In this document: piece by piece, positions 45,788 to 57,809 of the stretch
Position numbering within the stretch: position 1 is the stretch's first letter
Layout of the letters: every line of letters starts with the position of its first letter
Source of the DNA: Fragilariopsis cylindrus CCMP1102
Lineage: Eukaryota > Bacillariophyta > Bacillariophyceae > Bacillariales > Bacillariaceae
Length of the DNA: 64,000 bases
Direction of reading: 5' to 3'
Assembly (NCBI GenBank): GCA_900095095.1
Contig: FMBT01000342.1
Span: 62,001-126,000 of the forward strand
Notes under the pieces: model-generated
The model's database searches: none
Seen by the model: only the letters and a program-made list of their open reading frames with translations
What the model was told of the DNA's origin: nothing
Program-made: the position numbers and the translations under genes

Positions 45788-48700
45788 TCATGGTTGAGAA
45801 AGATATCGGCGAATGAAATCCCCGCGATTTGCCTTTGCTTTTGCAATACCTTCATCAACCTTACAAAGGGCAATTTGAAGGGCGTTGCTATCTTCAAACC
45901 AAATGTCCAAAGAACTCTTCCATCGCTCGACATGAGAGAAGGGACCTATCTGTTTGGGTTGGGGTTTCTTTTCAAATCGAAACATACCAGGAGATTTCAA
46001 ATCTGGGCTTTCACATATCAAAATCAACCGCCGTGCTGACGTATCAACTCGTGCATCGTCGGGATCCTTCTCAAGTGCCAAGTTTTCTAGCTTGCATATA
46101 GTCACAACCCTACCCTCACCCCGTGAACGACGTTCAGGTTCCGCCAGCACTAGATGTTGATCTATGATGACTAAATAGAGCGACTGCCAGGTTATACCCT
46201 GTGAAACTACTTTGGCACCCTCTTTTGAGAACAAGGGAGCCATAGAAGGCGGCACTTCGCACACACAAGGAAACGCCACTTTGCCTACTAAATTCATGAC
46301 TGATCCCGTCTTGATACCCACAAAAGAAGAATCGTTCCTGTCGTCGCCGAACATCGCGTTGTCAAAATCATCCGAAATCGGGGAAAATATCGTGTCGCCA
46401 TCAGTGGGGTTAGGAATTATTGGATCAATGGATCTATTAAATATGAAGCCGCCAAGTTTCTGATCTTGAAGCATCTGATTCGAATTTACTAGACCATTTA
46501 AGAGTGATCCAAATGCGTCGAGCTTAAGCAGAGCACTAGTGCTCTCAACGGCATTGCTAAAGGCCGCCTGTGATGCGTCTTGCTCTAAGGATGAATAAGT
46601 TATGCTACGGGCAGCAACATCATTATAGGAACCTACAGATGTAACTGGAATATATATTGATACGTCTCCTTCTTTGTTTGATAGATCCTTCGTGAGATAT
46701 AGCATGTGGTCCAATGCTGATTTCACTTCTGTGAACACGCTGTCTTCTCTTTTTCGAACGATCATGTCCATAATGGCCCCGTAGTACAGGTCATTTTTTT
46801 CGCACTTGCCATTATTTACAGGTACGAGATATTTCAATTCACTCTGGAGCTTTTCTGAATCGAATTTATCGATCGTAGACGGTGCATCTGCGAGAAAGGC
46901 AGCAGACTGGCGGCATCGTGTTTCAATAGCCTTAGACGCACGTACTATAGCTTCGGAACTACCCCGAATGGAAGATAAGAGGGCATGAGCCGCAAGACTG
47001 TCGTAATCAAGTTTCCAAGCACCTTTGCCACCGGGTACGGCATTCATAATACAACTTTCAAACGAGACAATGACTTCATTCATGTAATCGAAGCCAACCT
47101 TTCCACCTTCAAGCGCACCCAACGATAAGCGAGAATCGACTTTAGAAATAGTAGACCCTCCAATTCCTCTATCATCATAGTCATCATCGTCATCATCGAG
47201 GTTAGAATTTTCCCGAAACGCATTGAATCGTTCATCCCTTGGCAAATTGTCTCGGTACCGCTTTATATCCAGTCCAAAAAGTAAATCCGCCAAGAATTTC
47301 TCATTGAATACGGAAACAGCAGAATATACAGCCATTACGGCCAGGGCCTGTAAATCGGACACCTCTTTGTTGAGGGTAAAGCATTGAAATATCGCCTTAC
47401 GGTAGGGATTGTGACGTGACCGTGCAACGATGCCTCCATCTTGTCCCGAGAACTCGAGAATCTCAGAAAGTGCCGGAGATAAGACAAATGTACACATATC
47501 ATTGATGGGTTGGCTATCCCGTCTCCCCGAAATGTCTTTTCGACCCGTGATGGTCCCAAATATATAAGTCGTCCGGTCACTCTCGCTAACCATCACACCA
47601 TTCTCGTCCACTTTATCGATACGAATAGTCGCTTTTCCATCGGGACCCATACATGCGACATCGGCTTTAGCGCGAATCATGGTTTCGCCGGACGCATCTG
47701 GTGATAACGGATGAAAGACAGCGGTGAATAGCAGACGCAATAGGGGTGGGTTGGTCAAAAATTGGAAGGCAGCCGACAGGCAAAAAAGCGCCGACTTGGC
47801 GGGAGCAGAGATCACAGCCTTTTCGGTAGCAGTTGCATCGGACTGGTTGATATCTTGTCCTAAACTGTGATCGTTAAGAGTATCCGCAAATAAGACTTCA
47901 GCTGTGACTGGAGAGCGCTGAAAATACAGTAACAGGGGTTGAAGCAGTAATGGATATACAAAGGTCGCAAACATCATCTCGATTACTTGCTCGTTCAGAG
48001 AGGTAAGGCCGACTTTCAACACATCTTCCAATAAGAGAAGTTCATCTTGTACGTTGTATGACGTATCATTAAATATCCTAGTATATTTTTGCTGTCTAGC
48101 AATTTCACGTGTTCTAGCAACTTTTTCGTTTGGATTATTTCGGGTTTTAGGTTCGGAGGAGGAGGACTTATTAGCAATCTCCATATCTCGAAATTGTTCC
48201 TCCAACACACCCCAAAGTTGAGCCAACTTGGAAAATAAAGGTGCCGCAAGTCTCTCGACTCGAGATGGTGTACAAACGTATTGTGCGATAGCCAAGCGCT
48301 CTCGCATGGGCAATGGCTTAGCATTATGTAATACCGCATCCGGTGAGGCTCCCATCGCCGCCTCTAAGTGAACAACTACCTCAGCGGGTTCTTCGTCTCC
48401 TATTTTGGGTGCAACAGTTGCCAACCGTAATGTGTTCAAACATATATTCATGGCAGTAACCCGTACAAATGAATCCTGGTGGACGGAACAAAACTCTAAC
48501 GCTCGTTCATATAGTGGAAATTCTACCTGAATGGTTTTAACAGAGACTGGACGATTCACCTGAATATTGTACTTTTTCTCTACATTTGATACAATCTCAT
48601 CTAAGGGGCGCTCATCATCATCATCGTCGTCGTCGTTGTGGTCATTCTGTTCGTGGTTTGATTCTTCTAGGTAATCCATATCGCTTTCGATTGTAGTACC

Positions 48701-50055
48701 GGAGGGATATGTCAAAAAAAATTGGAGTGTTTCAGCATTCATTCGCATTGCCAATGACTTTAGAAATGATACAAATGTTGTAGTTAATTCACCAAGTTCG
48801 GGACTACCAAATCGTCGAGGTGACATGAGACTTGGAGTTGTCCCACTGATACCCTCTAATTTTTTCCTTTCAGCAATGTGATATTCTTCCAAAGGGAAAT
48901 CGATCAGTTGATTAATATGATTGTTCGATAGTATGAAAAAGAGTGACGTAGCACGTTTAACGTTTTGAACAAGAATTGATGTAGACTGGAAACCTTGAGT
49001 AGCAACGGCAAGTGGAGGCACCAACACAATATCCGTATACGTTTTCGTTTCATGAATCGATTCAAGATATTTCAAAATTGATTCAGATCGATCCCGTTTC
49101 TGTTTGTTGTCATTTTTGTCTTCCTCCTCTACGTCGTCGTTATTATAGCCATCAATTTCAGTTTGTACTATTCGTTTACGATTGTCAAGAAAATTAGATA
49201 TGTTATATGCCTTTCCAGTTAAGACATCAGCAATCATTGCTAGTCCATTTCTTTCAAAGAAATGTTCATATACCCTTGCATATTCATTATTATCTGATAT
49301 CTTTTCCCGAATACGAACACATTGTTCTTCCCACTCTTCTCTCTGGATGTCAACATCCTTACCACAGTTATTATCTACGTCGTCGTCGTCGTCGTTGAGC
49401 TTTTCATTATTATTTTTCTTATTTTTAAGCTTTCTCAGTATATTATCAAGTTTGGATTCTTCTGTTTGTATAGTCGCCGCACAACTTTCTCCTATAACAA
49501 CCAGTTCAGAAATTCGTCTGACCGTTTCAACGAAACATGCCGTTTCAGCATCATTCATCGGAACAAAACGAGCATCCTTATTTTTAGGAACACTACCAAA
49601 TCTGAATGTTTTTGTTGGAGTTGATGTTGGAGTTTTTGTTTTATCGCTGTCAGTCGATGTTGGTGCCTTTTTGTCGGTGTCGTAGTTGGAGTAGTAGTAG
49701 TAATACCGTCGTCATCAACCGTTGCCGAATTTTTTCTTCTGTTTTTTCTACATCTTCTTCTACCTGAGGGGTCTGTGGTGTTTCTTCCTGTTCCTCTTTT
49801 GTTTTACTACGGAATCGGTACTTTCTCAATGAGTTTAGTATAGCAGTACCACGTGTAGGTGTTAACCTCCCTCGTGATATTGTTATTACTGTCGTCTTCT
49901 GATATGCTGATAGTATGTATTATAGAATCAATAAATGCCATCATGGAAGTATCAACTAAATCATCCAATTTATCCATTAACGCTGAGATTTCATACAGTG
50001 GCGATGAGTACTCCGACGTAGCAGATCCATGGTCAGAATTGCGTTTACGAAACAT
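45788..50055 (-). CDS. CLEC16A: CLEC16A-like protein (FPL domain, endosome/autophagy regulator)
   Basis: CLEC16A and its relatives (fly Ema, worm GOP-1) act in endosomal trafficking and mitophagy. A 1256-codon intact frame (45788-49558) contains the FPL domain features: VYEHFFERNGLAMIADVL, LFFILSNNHINQLIDFP, TTFVSFLKSLAMRMNAETLQFFL and RALEFCSVHQDSFVRVTAMN. The C-terminal region has a PH-like stretch (LYLVIIDQHLVLAEPERRSRG). The true N-terminus is probably the ATG at 50055 (MFRKRNSDHG, like MFGRSRSWVG of human), continuing through RKYRFRSKTKEEQEE into the main frame. That joining needs frame changes near 49881 and about 49680-49720, as seen for other genes here. Acidic inserts are common. No introns are evident. 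Confidence 0.85.
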
Positions 50056-50707
50056 GATGACCTACAACAAATAATATTGAATACAAGTAACGTAGTTTGT
50101 TCCTGTGTTAAATTATATTAATATGCACCACATCCACATACATACATCAAGCAGGTGTGTTAAGTTTGTTTGAAAAAAAAAACACGCGATATATGGATGG
50201 CAATGAAGCTAGCGGAGACGTACGGTTGAGACCGGTACTGTATACCCAACGTAATAATTTCTTGTACGATGCGTTTGTTAACTTTTCTCAGGCCCTATGA
50301 TAGAAACTTTGCTTGTTATGAGAAGCCTCGACAGCTTACAACAACTCCCTCGTTTGTGTGTAGTTCGGGGTGGGATATTTTCAGAACTTTCAACTGTGAA
50401 CTTGTGCACTACTACCGTATCCATCTGAAAAAATGACTGCTCAGATTTGAAGATATAGGATAATATAGCGAAAAAATTGAATTTCTCGGAGATGCTACTA
50501 CAGTACGAACGAAACATTAAAATCCGAATGAAATCTGGTCTTAGTAGAATTCTACGCATTTTAGTACTAGATTCTGACTTTAGTTTGTGGTACCTTTTGT
50601 TGAAACACCAGCAAATCATCGCATTTTTTAATTTTGAAATTCTTATTTTGACTTATTTTGACAAACAAATTGACAATGGAGCACGAAAGAAAAAAAGAAA
50701 CAATCCA
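50056..50707. promoter_or_regulatory. Divergent spacer, CLEC16A-like / GT64
   Basis: A 652-base AT-rich spacer between opposite starts. An ATG at 50677 opens an 11-codon frame ending over the GT64 start, so a small upstream frame or a further N-terminal extension is possible. No other feature recognised. Confidence 0.4.
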
Positions 50708-52327
50708 ATGAAGAAGCTAGAAGCTCTTCGAAGTCGAACGTTACCCCATGATGGAGCCATCCACCAACAAATCTTGTTATCGTCATCCAAATCACAATCA
50801 CAATCACGACATCAATATAATAATGACGACGAAAAGAGTGATAAATACAAACGCACTACTACTCGTCGAAATCATATCATCTTTCTTCGTAGATTTTGGA
50901 TCAGGTGGAGAAACTTAAGTTTTGTTCCAAGATTTCATATTCTCTAGTCGCCGCTCTGATTTTCCACCAAGTTATTCTTAAGATTTGGGATCATTTTTTT
51001 CTCAAATCGGTGGCATTCAACTACAAAATAATAATGATAACATTATACTACCCGACGACAACAAAAATTCTTCTTCTTCCTTTTATGCCGTTGTTATCAA
51101 TACCTTTAGACGTCCTGAAATGTTGAATAATGCTGTTCAACATTATGCTGAAACTTGTGGAAAAAATATCGTGTTGGACAAGTTTTTGTTGTATGGGCCG
51201 ATCAGGAACGTGATGCACCTGAACCGGGATCCTTTTTTGCAACAACAACAACAACAAAAACATGATAACATTGATCAATAATAATAATTTTCGAGGGAAC
51301 AGGAACACTACAACGAGTGAAAGAATATTGGCACGAAACAACAACAAACAACAACAACAACATCACAAGCTGAACAATCGCGTTGATGTAGAGATATTAA
51401 TAAAAGCTAAGGATTCGCTTAATAGTAGATTTGAACCAATTCCACAGCTCAAGACTACGTCTGTTTTTATGGTCGATGATGATATACGGGTATCTTGTTC
51501 CTCATTGTTGTTGGCTTACCAAGCTTGGGAAAAATATCCAAATTCGATGGTTGGATATTATCCACGCTTAGCATCATCCCTACATCGATACAAAAAATAA
51601 CTTTAAGTTGATAAGTGGTGGCAGTAACAAGGGGGAATCGTCGTTGTCATCGTCACGACTAGTCTACAACGCCTGGCCAATTGTATGGTGGCGGCAAAAA
51701 TTCAATATCATCCTTACTAAGGCATCCTTCATACATTCAAAGTATCTGGAATTGTACACGAACGATCATTATTTTCCAAAAGAAATCAAGGATCATGTTG
51801 ACCGAAACAAGAATTGCGAAGATATTGCTATGTCCATGTTGGTTGCAAATTATACCAAACACGACAGATCTTCTTCTTCTTCTTTATTATTATCAAAACA
51901 ACAACTACATCAACATCAATCGCTCCACCAATATACGTTGAAGGGCAGGTTTCCGATCTAGGGTTATTCGGTGGGATCAGTACATCCAATACTGGTCACT
52001 TTGCGACTCGGTCAGACTGTTTAACACAGCTAACTGAAATTTTTCATTCCAAGGGATGGAAATCACCTCTTGATGATGAATTTGATTTAACAGAAAGATC
52101 ATGGATACGACATGCACCTGGTTTTTGGTGGCAGTCTAATCCTAGTAATATATTTGAATGGTTCGCATTGGCAAGTATTATCTTTTAGTCTAGTACACGG
52201 CATACCTACCGACAGTAACAAAACAATGCAGGTTAGTTGCCAGAAAATAAAAACTGGTATTCTAGATGAAAAAACTATACATACAGTATTCATAGCACAT
52301 AACGAAGTAGTTCTTTCGTTGTTATGA
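50708..52327 (+). CDS. GT64 exostosin-like glycosyltransferase, type II membrane protein
   Basis: From the ATG at 50708: a basic cytosolic leader, then a membrane anchor (SYSLVAALIFHQVILKI) in the next frame. The GT64 domain (C-terminal half of EXT1/EXTL) follows: FYAVVINTFRRPEMLNNAV, QVFVVWADQE, NSRFEPIPQLKTTSVFMVDDDIRVSC (the DDD metal site), AYQAWEKYPNSMVGYYPRL and LTKASFIHSKYLELYT. It ends with EIKDHVDRNKNCEDIAMSML and PIYVEGQVSDLGLFGG. Such enzymes add GlcNAc or GalNAc in the Golgi. The coding sequence is broken by at least five frame changes (near 50930, 50990, 51180, 51270, 51600, 51940). The conserved pieces are all present and in order, so sequence error is likelier than decay. The C-terminal end is uncertain: stops at 52188 or 52327 depending on frame. 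Confidence 0.75.
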
Positions 52328-52448
52328 AAAATTCGATAGTATATTGAAGACTAACTAATGAACACTTGATCTAACTCTTTATTGTGTTATAGTTTTGTTA
52401 TGCTCGTATGATAATAACTCATAGTAATCCGTATCCCAAATCTAGACT

Positions 52449-52474
52449 ATTATTATTATTATTATTATTATTAT
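52449..52474. repeat. (TTA)n microsatellite
   Basis: About nine TTA/ATT units in the 284-base gap between the convergent GT64 and CCHC-protein genes. Confidence 0.85.
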
Positions 52475-52611
52475 AGTAACAAATAATCACATGATAGTAA
52501 TAGCAATAACATACCACCCGTTTTCAATTGTTTGTGTTCTATGATGTTGTAGCAATCAACAGTACTTTCTCAACTCTCAATAATAATAGTATAGTTCTAA
52601 TAAACTAAACT

Positions 52612-53250
52612 CTAGATCAATTTTGGACAATCGTCCCCTACATGTCCCAAGTCCGCACAATGAGAACATATAGTAATATCCGTTGTTGATTGATATTCAG
52701 TACTATTAGCTGATAGCAATAATCCCCTTTCGTACGCTTCTACGACTCGTACTTCGAAGCAAGTGCCGCTGAGCGGCCCCATTGATCGATCACTTTCAAA
52801 ATTTGATGGAATCACGTAATGCTCTTCAATAAAGTCAAAGACCTTTTGGATGGTCTCGCTCAATGTAGCTTCTCCCCGACGTAAATAATTTACATTTTTG
52901 TGGATGTAAATAGGAACATACTGCTCCTTCCTCTGTTCCTTCCCTTTTCCCTGCTCCTTCTCCTGCTCCTTCTCAGGTGTTACCATCATGACCGATGCTT
53001 TCTTGGCAACACTAGTAGTTTTAGGTGAAAAGTACATTGCGATTCCCTCATCATCACGATCGTCACTACGGCGCTGTCTTTTCTTTTCAGGAGTTGCCAT
53101 CACGGCGACAGTAGCAGGAACTGCTGTAGTTGTTGTAACTTTTTCGGTTTTCGTCTCATCTTTCTCATCAGCGATGGAAGGAACAGGAACGACATCGTCA
53201 TGTTCTTCACTGAATAGCAAACGGCGCTTGGCTTGGGTGGATCGTGTCAT
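52612..53250 (-). CDS. CCHC zinc-knuckle protein (uncharacterised)
   Basis: A 212-residue single-exon protein. The N-terminal 110 residues are low-complexity, Lys/Glu/Thr-rich (MTRSTQAKRRLLF, then KEQEKEQGKGKEQ). The C-terminal 100 residues are globular-looking (YIHKNVNYLRRGEATLSE, KVFDFIEEHYVIP, GPLSGTCFEVRVVEAYERG). They end with a zinc knuckle CSHCADLGHVGDDC, which fits C-x2-C-x4-H-x4-C exactly. CCHC knuckles bind single-stranded nucleic acid or proteins. No reverse transcriptase, integrase or capsid sequence is nearby, so I regard it as a host gene. No frame damage. The family is otherwise unknown to me. Confidence 0.65.
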   Translation of the reverse strand: MTRSTQAKRRLLFSEEHDDVVPVPSIADEKDETKTEKVTTTTAVPATVAVMATPEKKRQRRSDDRDDEGIAMYFSPKTTSVAKKASVMMVTPEKEQEKEQGKGKEQRKEQYVPIYIHKNVNYLRRGEATLSETIQKVFDFIEEHYVIPSNFESDRSMGPLSGTCFEVRVVEAYERGLLLSANSTEYQSTTDITICSHCADLGHVGDDCPKLI

Positions 53251-53894
53251 GACTTCTTACTGTTTCTTTTATTCTTACGGTAATGTAATAGACGAAGAAG
53301 AAAATTGTTGTCCCCACACTCTACTGCTACTATGCTGTCGCTCTTCAGTTAGATCTTGACAAAGAACAATAAATGAATGAATCATGAACGTAATCAACAT
53401 ACATAGAAGATACTTCCTCCGTAAAACTAAATGTTTCCACGAGTTTTGACACGATAAAAATTACGCAACATAAAAGCACGGTTTTTGAGGAAAAATAAGA
53501 AATTGAGCGTTCGACACAAGATCTCACTACTCAATATTCGTCCTATTAATGCGAAAATATTTATTCTATGAGACCTTGTAGTAAAATTTAGTTGCACGGA
53601 GGAAGTATTTTAGCGATAAGCCTACGGTATTGCAAAAAGGCGCGCCATCGCAGGGGGGAGACGGATATTTTACGACATTTTTCGAATCAATTTCTTTTGT
53701 GCTGCATGCGGTCCTGAGCACATTTTTAAAAGTCAATTACAAAAGCAACATTAAACATACCGATCTCTACATCTCTGTAAGCTGTAATCAAACATCACAT
53801 ATCACATATCGTCAGTACAGATTATTCCTATCTATATCTCCATATAATTTCTTAGATTCGTAAAATAGGTATCTAAAGACAAGACAAACGAAGA
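53251..53894. promoter_or_regulatory. Divergent spacer, CCHC protein / DMAP1
   Basis: A 644-base spacer between opposite starts. AT-rich with a short GC island (ggcgcgccatcgcagggggg, 53639-53658). No gene or RNA supported; promoters of both genes are expected. Confidence 0.4.
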
Positions 53895-56030
53895 ATGGGA
53901 GATATTGCTCAAATTTTAGCGCCGACAGCTGCAGCAGCGCCAGTTCCCAATGGAACTGATGTTTCTTTTGGCACAAATAAAGCCGTCGGAATGGCCGGGA
54001 TCTCGAAAGAAGTCATGGATTTGTTGGGGGGGAATCAAGATCATGCCTCCGCTTCTCTCCCTCCTATGGTTCCCACCTTTCCTACTCAGACGCATGGATC
54101 GAAAATATCATCATCCGGTGGGGATAAAGATTCTAATGGATCTACGACGCAACAACAAAAGGAAGTTACGATCAAGGTTGGAAACAAATTAATATCGAGT
54201 TCGAAACGGGCAAGGCCTTGGGCTTGGGCCCCTTTTGCTTCGTCAGGTAGAACTGATGGGGCGATGTTTCGTCATTGGGTCCGAAAAAATGTAGAATATA
54301 CGGATTATCCCTACGCAAAATTTGATATTCACATGGATCCCGTTACGTACTCGTCCAATGAATATGAAACGTATTTGCAAAGCGAGACGTGGACGCGGAG
54401 TGAAACGGATCGTCTCATGGAGTTGGCTAGGACTCACGAATGTCGATGGACTGTCATCTTTGATAGATCTTGTTTCAATGATGTCTCATCCGCAAGAAAG
54501 ATCGAAGATCTTCAGCACCGTTATTACGGAGTTGCGGCAACCCTGTCACAGACTCGCATTATCCGAGAGGCAACCATCGAGGCGAAGACGCTTTCTGTTG
54601 CAGCGGCAAAAGCATACAATGCAAGCCTCACGGCAAATACGACGACGACGACAGCAACAGCAACAGCAACTAACGCGGTGAACGTAGCAGCGAAAACACC
54701 ATCTTTATTAGGTGCCTCGTCAACAGCCACTGTTGCAGCACCCATCGATGACGCTCAAGAGAAGACCGATACTATTTTGTTGGAATCGGCAGCCGCTAGG
54801 GCCTTGGCTACATCAGCAAAGCAGCATCAGCCTTTGATTACGCACGTTGGGAGTGGAACCTCCAACAAAATGTTTGATTTCGTCCGGGAACGAGAACGAC
54901 GACAACACTTGGATCGGTTATGGAAACGTAGCAAAGAAGATGAGGCAGAAGAACTACATCTTCGAAAAGAGCTTAAAACGATTGAAGCTCAGTTACGAAA
55001 GCTAAAGAAAAACGGGGGTCATATCTTAGCGGCAGGAACGACGAAGATGAAAGGAACAAAAAACATAACTCTAACCTCAAGTGGTCTACCGAATCAATTA
55101 TCGAACGCTTCCTCCTCTCGCACTCCATCTCGATCTGCTACACCTGTACCACAAGGGACGTCCGCACAGATCGAAGCAGACCTTCAAAACAACGACAATA
55201 TCGTGGAAAGTTCACAAGTTTTAGATGGATACTTTGCCTCAACTGCTCCGGTTCCCATGTCGAAGTACCCGTATTTGCAATCGGGACGCCTTGTTGGGCC
55301 GTCCGGTATGAACAAATCACTTTTGACACGTATGGATCAAGTGCTAGGCGAACTTAATATTCCTACTCGACCCATGCCTACCAAACGAGTTTGTGATATG
55401 TACGATTCTGTGAGAAAAGATATTCTGACACTAGTCACGCTCCAAAAAATGGTCATGCAACGAGAAGGTCAACTTCAATCGAAGCGACTAAGATTGACTA
55501 GGCTGGGTGGAACTATGATAGCGCCTCAAGACAAGGTTCTAGACGAAGAACGATTGTTGGGTATTGCTCCCCCTCCCAAACCACCATCTTCGGCGGCCAC
55601 TGCGACTGCATCTAAAGGTAGGGCAACCAAGAGAAAGGCAGTCGCTGGCGGACCAGGAGGCAAATCCAAGGCAACAAAGAAAGGCAGTACAGACTCCAAG
55701 AATACAGGTCCTACCACGACCACCAGAAAGAAAACAGTCAAACGAAAACGAAAAATTGACACCAGTAAGAGTCCCACTCCGACAGCGAATGCTTCGTCTA
55801 AGTCTCCGGCACTTGGGACTGGTGCTAAAGCTTCGAAAGTAAGAACGACAACAGCCGGCGCTGCTGTACCCAAATCAACAACAGCTCCCAAATCTACCAC
55901 CGCTGCAGCTCCAGCTGGGATTTTGCCCAAGGCAATGGCGGGACCTTCCCTCAAGGCACCTTCCACGGTACCTGCTGTTGCGAGCAAGCCAATTAGCGGG
56001 AGTACTAAAAAACGAGCTCGTAAATCGTAG
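53895..56030 (+). CDS. DMAP1: DMAP1/SWC4, SWR1/NuA4 chromatin-complex subunit
   Basis: DMAP1/SWC4 is a shared subunit of the NuA4 acetyltransferase and SWR1 remodeller in the nucleus. The 711-residue single-exon protein has ISKEVMDLLGG near the N-terminus, then ARPWAWAPFASSGR and FRHWVRKNVEYTDYPYAKF. The SANT-like domain covers residues about 158-215 (TWTRSETDRLMELARTHECRWTVIFDR, then IEDLQHRYYGVA). A coiled coil (ERRQHLDRLWKRSKEDEAEELHLRKEL) and the C-terminal conserved block PTKRVCDMYDSVRKDILTL follow at about residues 490-530. A long Lys/Ala/Thr-rich tail ending KKRARKS is probably disordered and nuclear. Domain order matches the family. The frame is intact throughout, a useful control for the split genes nearby. 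Confidence 0.93.
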   Translation: MGDIAQILAPTAAAAPVPNGTDVSFGTNKAVGMAGISKEVMDLLGGNQDHASASLPPMVPTFPTQTHGSKISSSGGDKDSNGSTTQQQKEVTIKVGNKLISSSKRARPWAWAPFASSGRTDGAMFRHWVRKNVEYTDYPYAKFDIHMDPVTYSSNEYETYLQSETWTRSETDRLMELARTHECRWTVIFDRSCFNDVSSARKIEDLQHRYYGVAATLSQTRIIREATIEAKTLSVAAAKAYNASLTANTTTTTATATATNAVNVAAKTPSLLGASSTATVAAPIDDAQEKTDTILLESAAARALATSAKQHQPLITHVGSGTSNKMFDFVRERERRQHLDRLWKRSKEDEAEELHLRKELKTIEAQLRKLKKNGGHILAAGTTKMKGTKNITLTSSGLPNQLSNASSSRTPSRSATPVPQGTSAQIEADLQNNDNIVESSQVLDGYFASTAPVPMSKYPYLQSGRLVGPSGMNKSLLTRMDQVLGELNIPTRPMPTKRVCDMYDSVRKDILTLVTLQKMVMQREGQLQSKRLRLTRLGGTMIAPQDKVLDEERLLGIAPPPKPPSSAATATASKGRATKRKAVAGGPGGKSKATKKGSTDSKNTGPTTTTRKKTVKRKRKIDTSKSPTPTANASSKSPALGTGAKASKVRTTTAGAAVPKSTTAPKSTTAAAPAGILPKAMAGPSLKAPSTVPAVASKPISGSTKKRARKS

Positions 56031-57809
56031 ACTGTGAGGACCGTGTAATTTTAGACCAAATTTGGTCGTGAGATAAAAATGGAACAAATCACAACACTTT
56101 ATCGAAACTAGACTAATTTAAGATCTCTCTACTAAACATAATTCGAACTAACGTTAAGCCTATTAATATCAACCAAATACATCATTAGTGAAGGTGGCCA
56201 GACAGAGTCTTACACATGATAATATAGTGATATATAATATAAGATTATATTATATTCATATTTTACATACATTCTCTGTATATATACATGCACAGTACAT
56301 ATACTACAAGTATATATATATTATATATAGATATAGATATTTTGGTAGTTCTGGTGATACATAAGTCTATCAGTTTCTAGTCAACAATTTGGTGTACTTT
56401 AGCTGTGCCTGCAATTCGATTATAAACAATTCACAATTTTTCTCTCTTTTTTGCACCTACGGCATACATCTATCATCTGATGGTATGCAAACAAATTCTC
56501 CTAATACATGGGGAGGTACCTCCACAGAAAATTAGTTCCAAATTAAATGAAGAGAAAATTCCCCTCTACCTTATGATCAGTGAGCTACATACATACATTA
56601 CATGCCATCAGTTGTTTTGATTGGAGTGTGCTCAACAGTGGGTAGTAAGTAATGAAGAATGGACATCAATGTAATGTCAGTTGGTAGTTCTTACATCTCT
56701 AATGGTGAGATGGAATTAACATACAACAACTACAACTACAGATAATGTTCTTCATTTCTCTACCGTTTGCATTCAAAAGTAAAAGACAGCACATTCCATG
56801 TGATGGATTGTTGCGTCACGTTAAGTGAAATATTTATATGTAGTATTACACACTAACTTTCTTTTGGCTATCTTCCCCTGCATGGTATATTGTTTGCCTC
56901 TTCTTGGTATAAAATATGTACTTATATACATCTATATATACATCTATATATATATATATATATATTCCTTCCATTCAAAATGTGTCCTACCTAACTACCT
57001 ACTTGTATGTGGGGAGCCTTTGAGAGATGTATTTTGACAACAACAACATGGTAGCCACCCACCCTAAGCATAAAATAAAGCATTAAAATGATATCTCTGT
57101 ATCAGAATAATGGGGGAAAATGATGAATAATAGAGAGTTCGTGTTGGTGTGTCTATTCCTACGGTAATTCAAGTCATTTCATTTTTTGTACTTCATGAAT
57201 AATAGAAGTATGTAATGTGTCATAGTTAATTTTTATTTTTTATCACGACAAAAAATAAAAATCATATCCAAATTCCAATTGTTATTTTTTGTGCTAAGTA
57301 ATAGCGATCACGCAGGGTTTCTTACCGTTGAGATTCATTCACTGCAACTAAAATTCAAAAATTGAAGAACAACAGTGAGAAAGACTGTGTCGTTGTAGTT
57401 CCGAGTACACTCCTTGACATATTACAGTACCGTTTTTACTCCGCCTTCAAAGACTCTTTAAAAATAGGAACAACGTTAATAACAATTGGAATAGGCCTGC
57501 TGCTATTAAGCTTCGAATGCTGTAGAGATTTGAGCTACGATAAAACACGATTTTATTTTTGCGACGACAAGTTGAGGATCGAAAGTTTACCCGTCACAGT
57601 AAGAGTAGAGACCTACAACATTTTTTTGTGCACATAACATTGCGATCGTTCATTCCAAACGCTACTCCCTAGTTCTTGATCTGTCGACTTAAAAATAAAG
57701 GCAAAATCTAAATTGAATTAATTAATTACGCAACATCGTATAATAAATATATTCGTGGAAGTGAAGTGAAGTGAAGTGAAGTTAATATATAAATAAATAA
57801 ATAAAAATC
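56031..57809. other. Long spacer, DMAP1 to Pro/Gln-rich protein
   Basis: About 1.8 kb without a supported gene. It holds (TA)n at about 56934-56963, an imperfect inverted AT repeat near 56310-56330, and a (GTGAA)n run at about 57759-57781 shortly before the next start. A 91-codon open frame at 57362-57637 has no ATG near its beginning, and I do not call it. Confidence 0.5.

Noticed and set aside
3308-52327. Programmed ribosomal frameshifting or a changed genetic code as the cause of split genes
   Set aside because: Breaks occur at unrelated runs in unrelated genes, nearly all as one missing base, while several long genes are intact; sequence error is simpler.
52612-52660. CCHC knuckle as a sign of a retroelement
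   Set aside because: No other retroelement part is nearby, and the rest of the protein is an intact single-exon host-like gene.
57362-57637. Open frame of 91 codons before the Pro/Gln-rich gene, with a hydrophobic stretch
   Set aside because: It lacks an ATG near its start and shows no recognisable domain or splice link.
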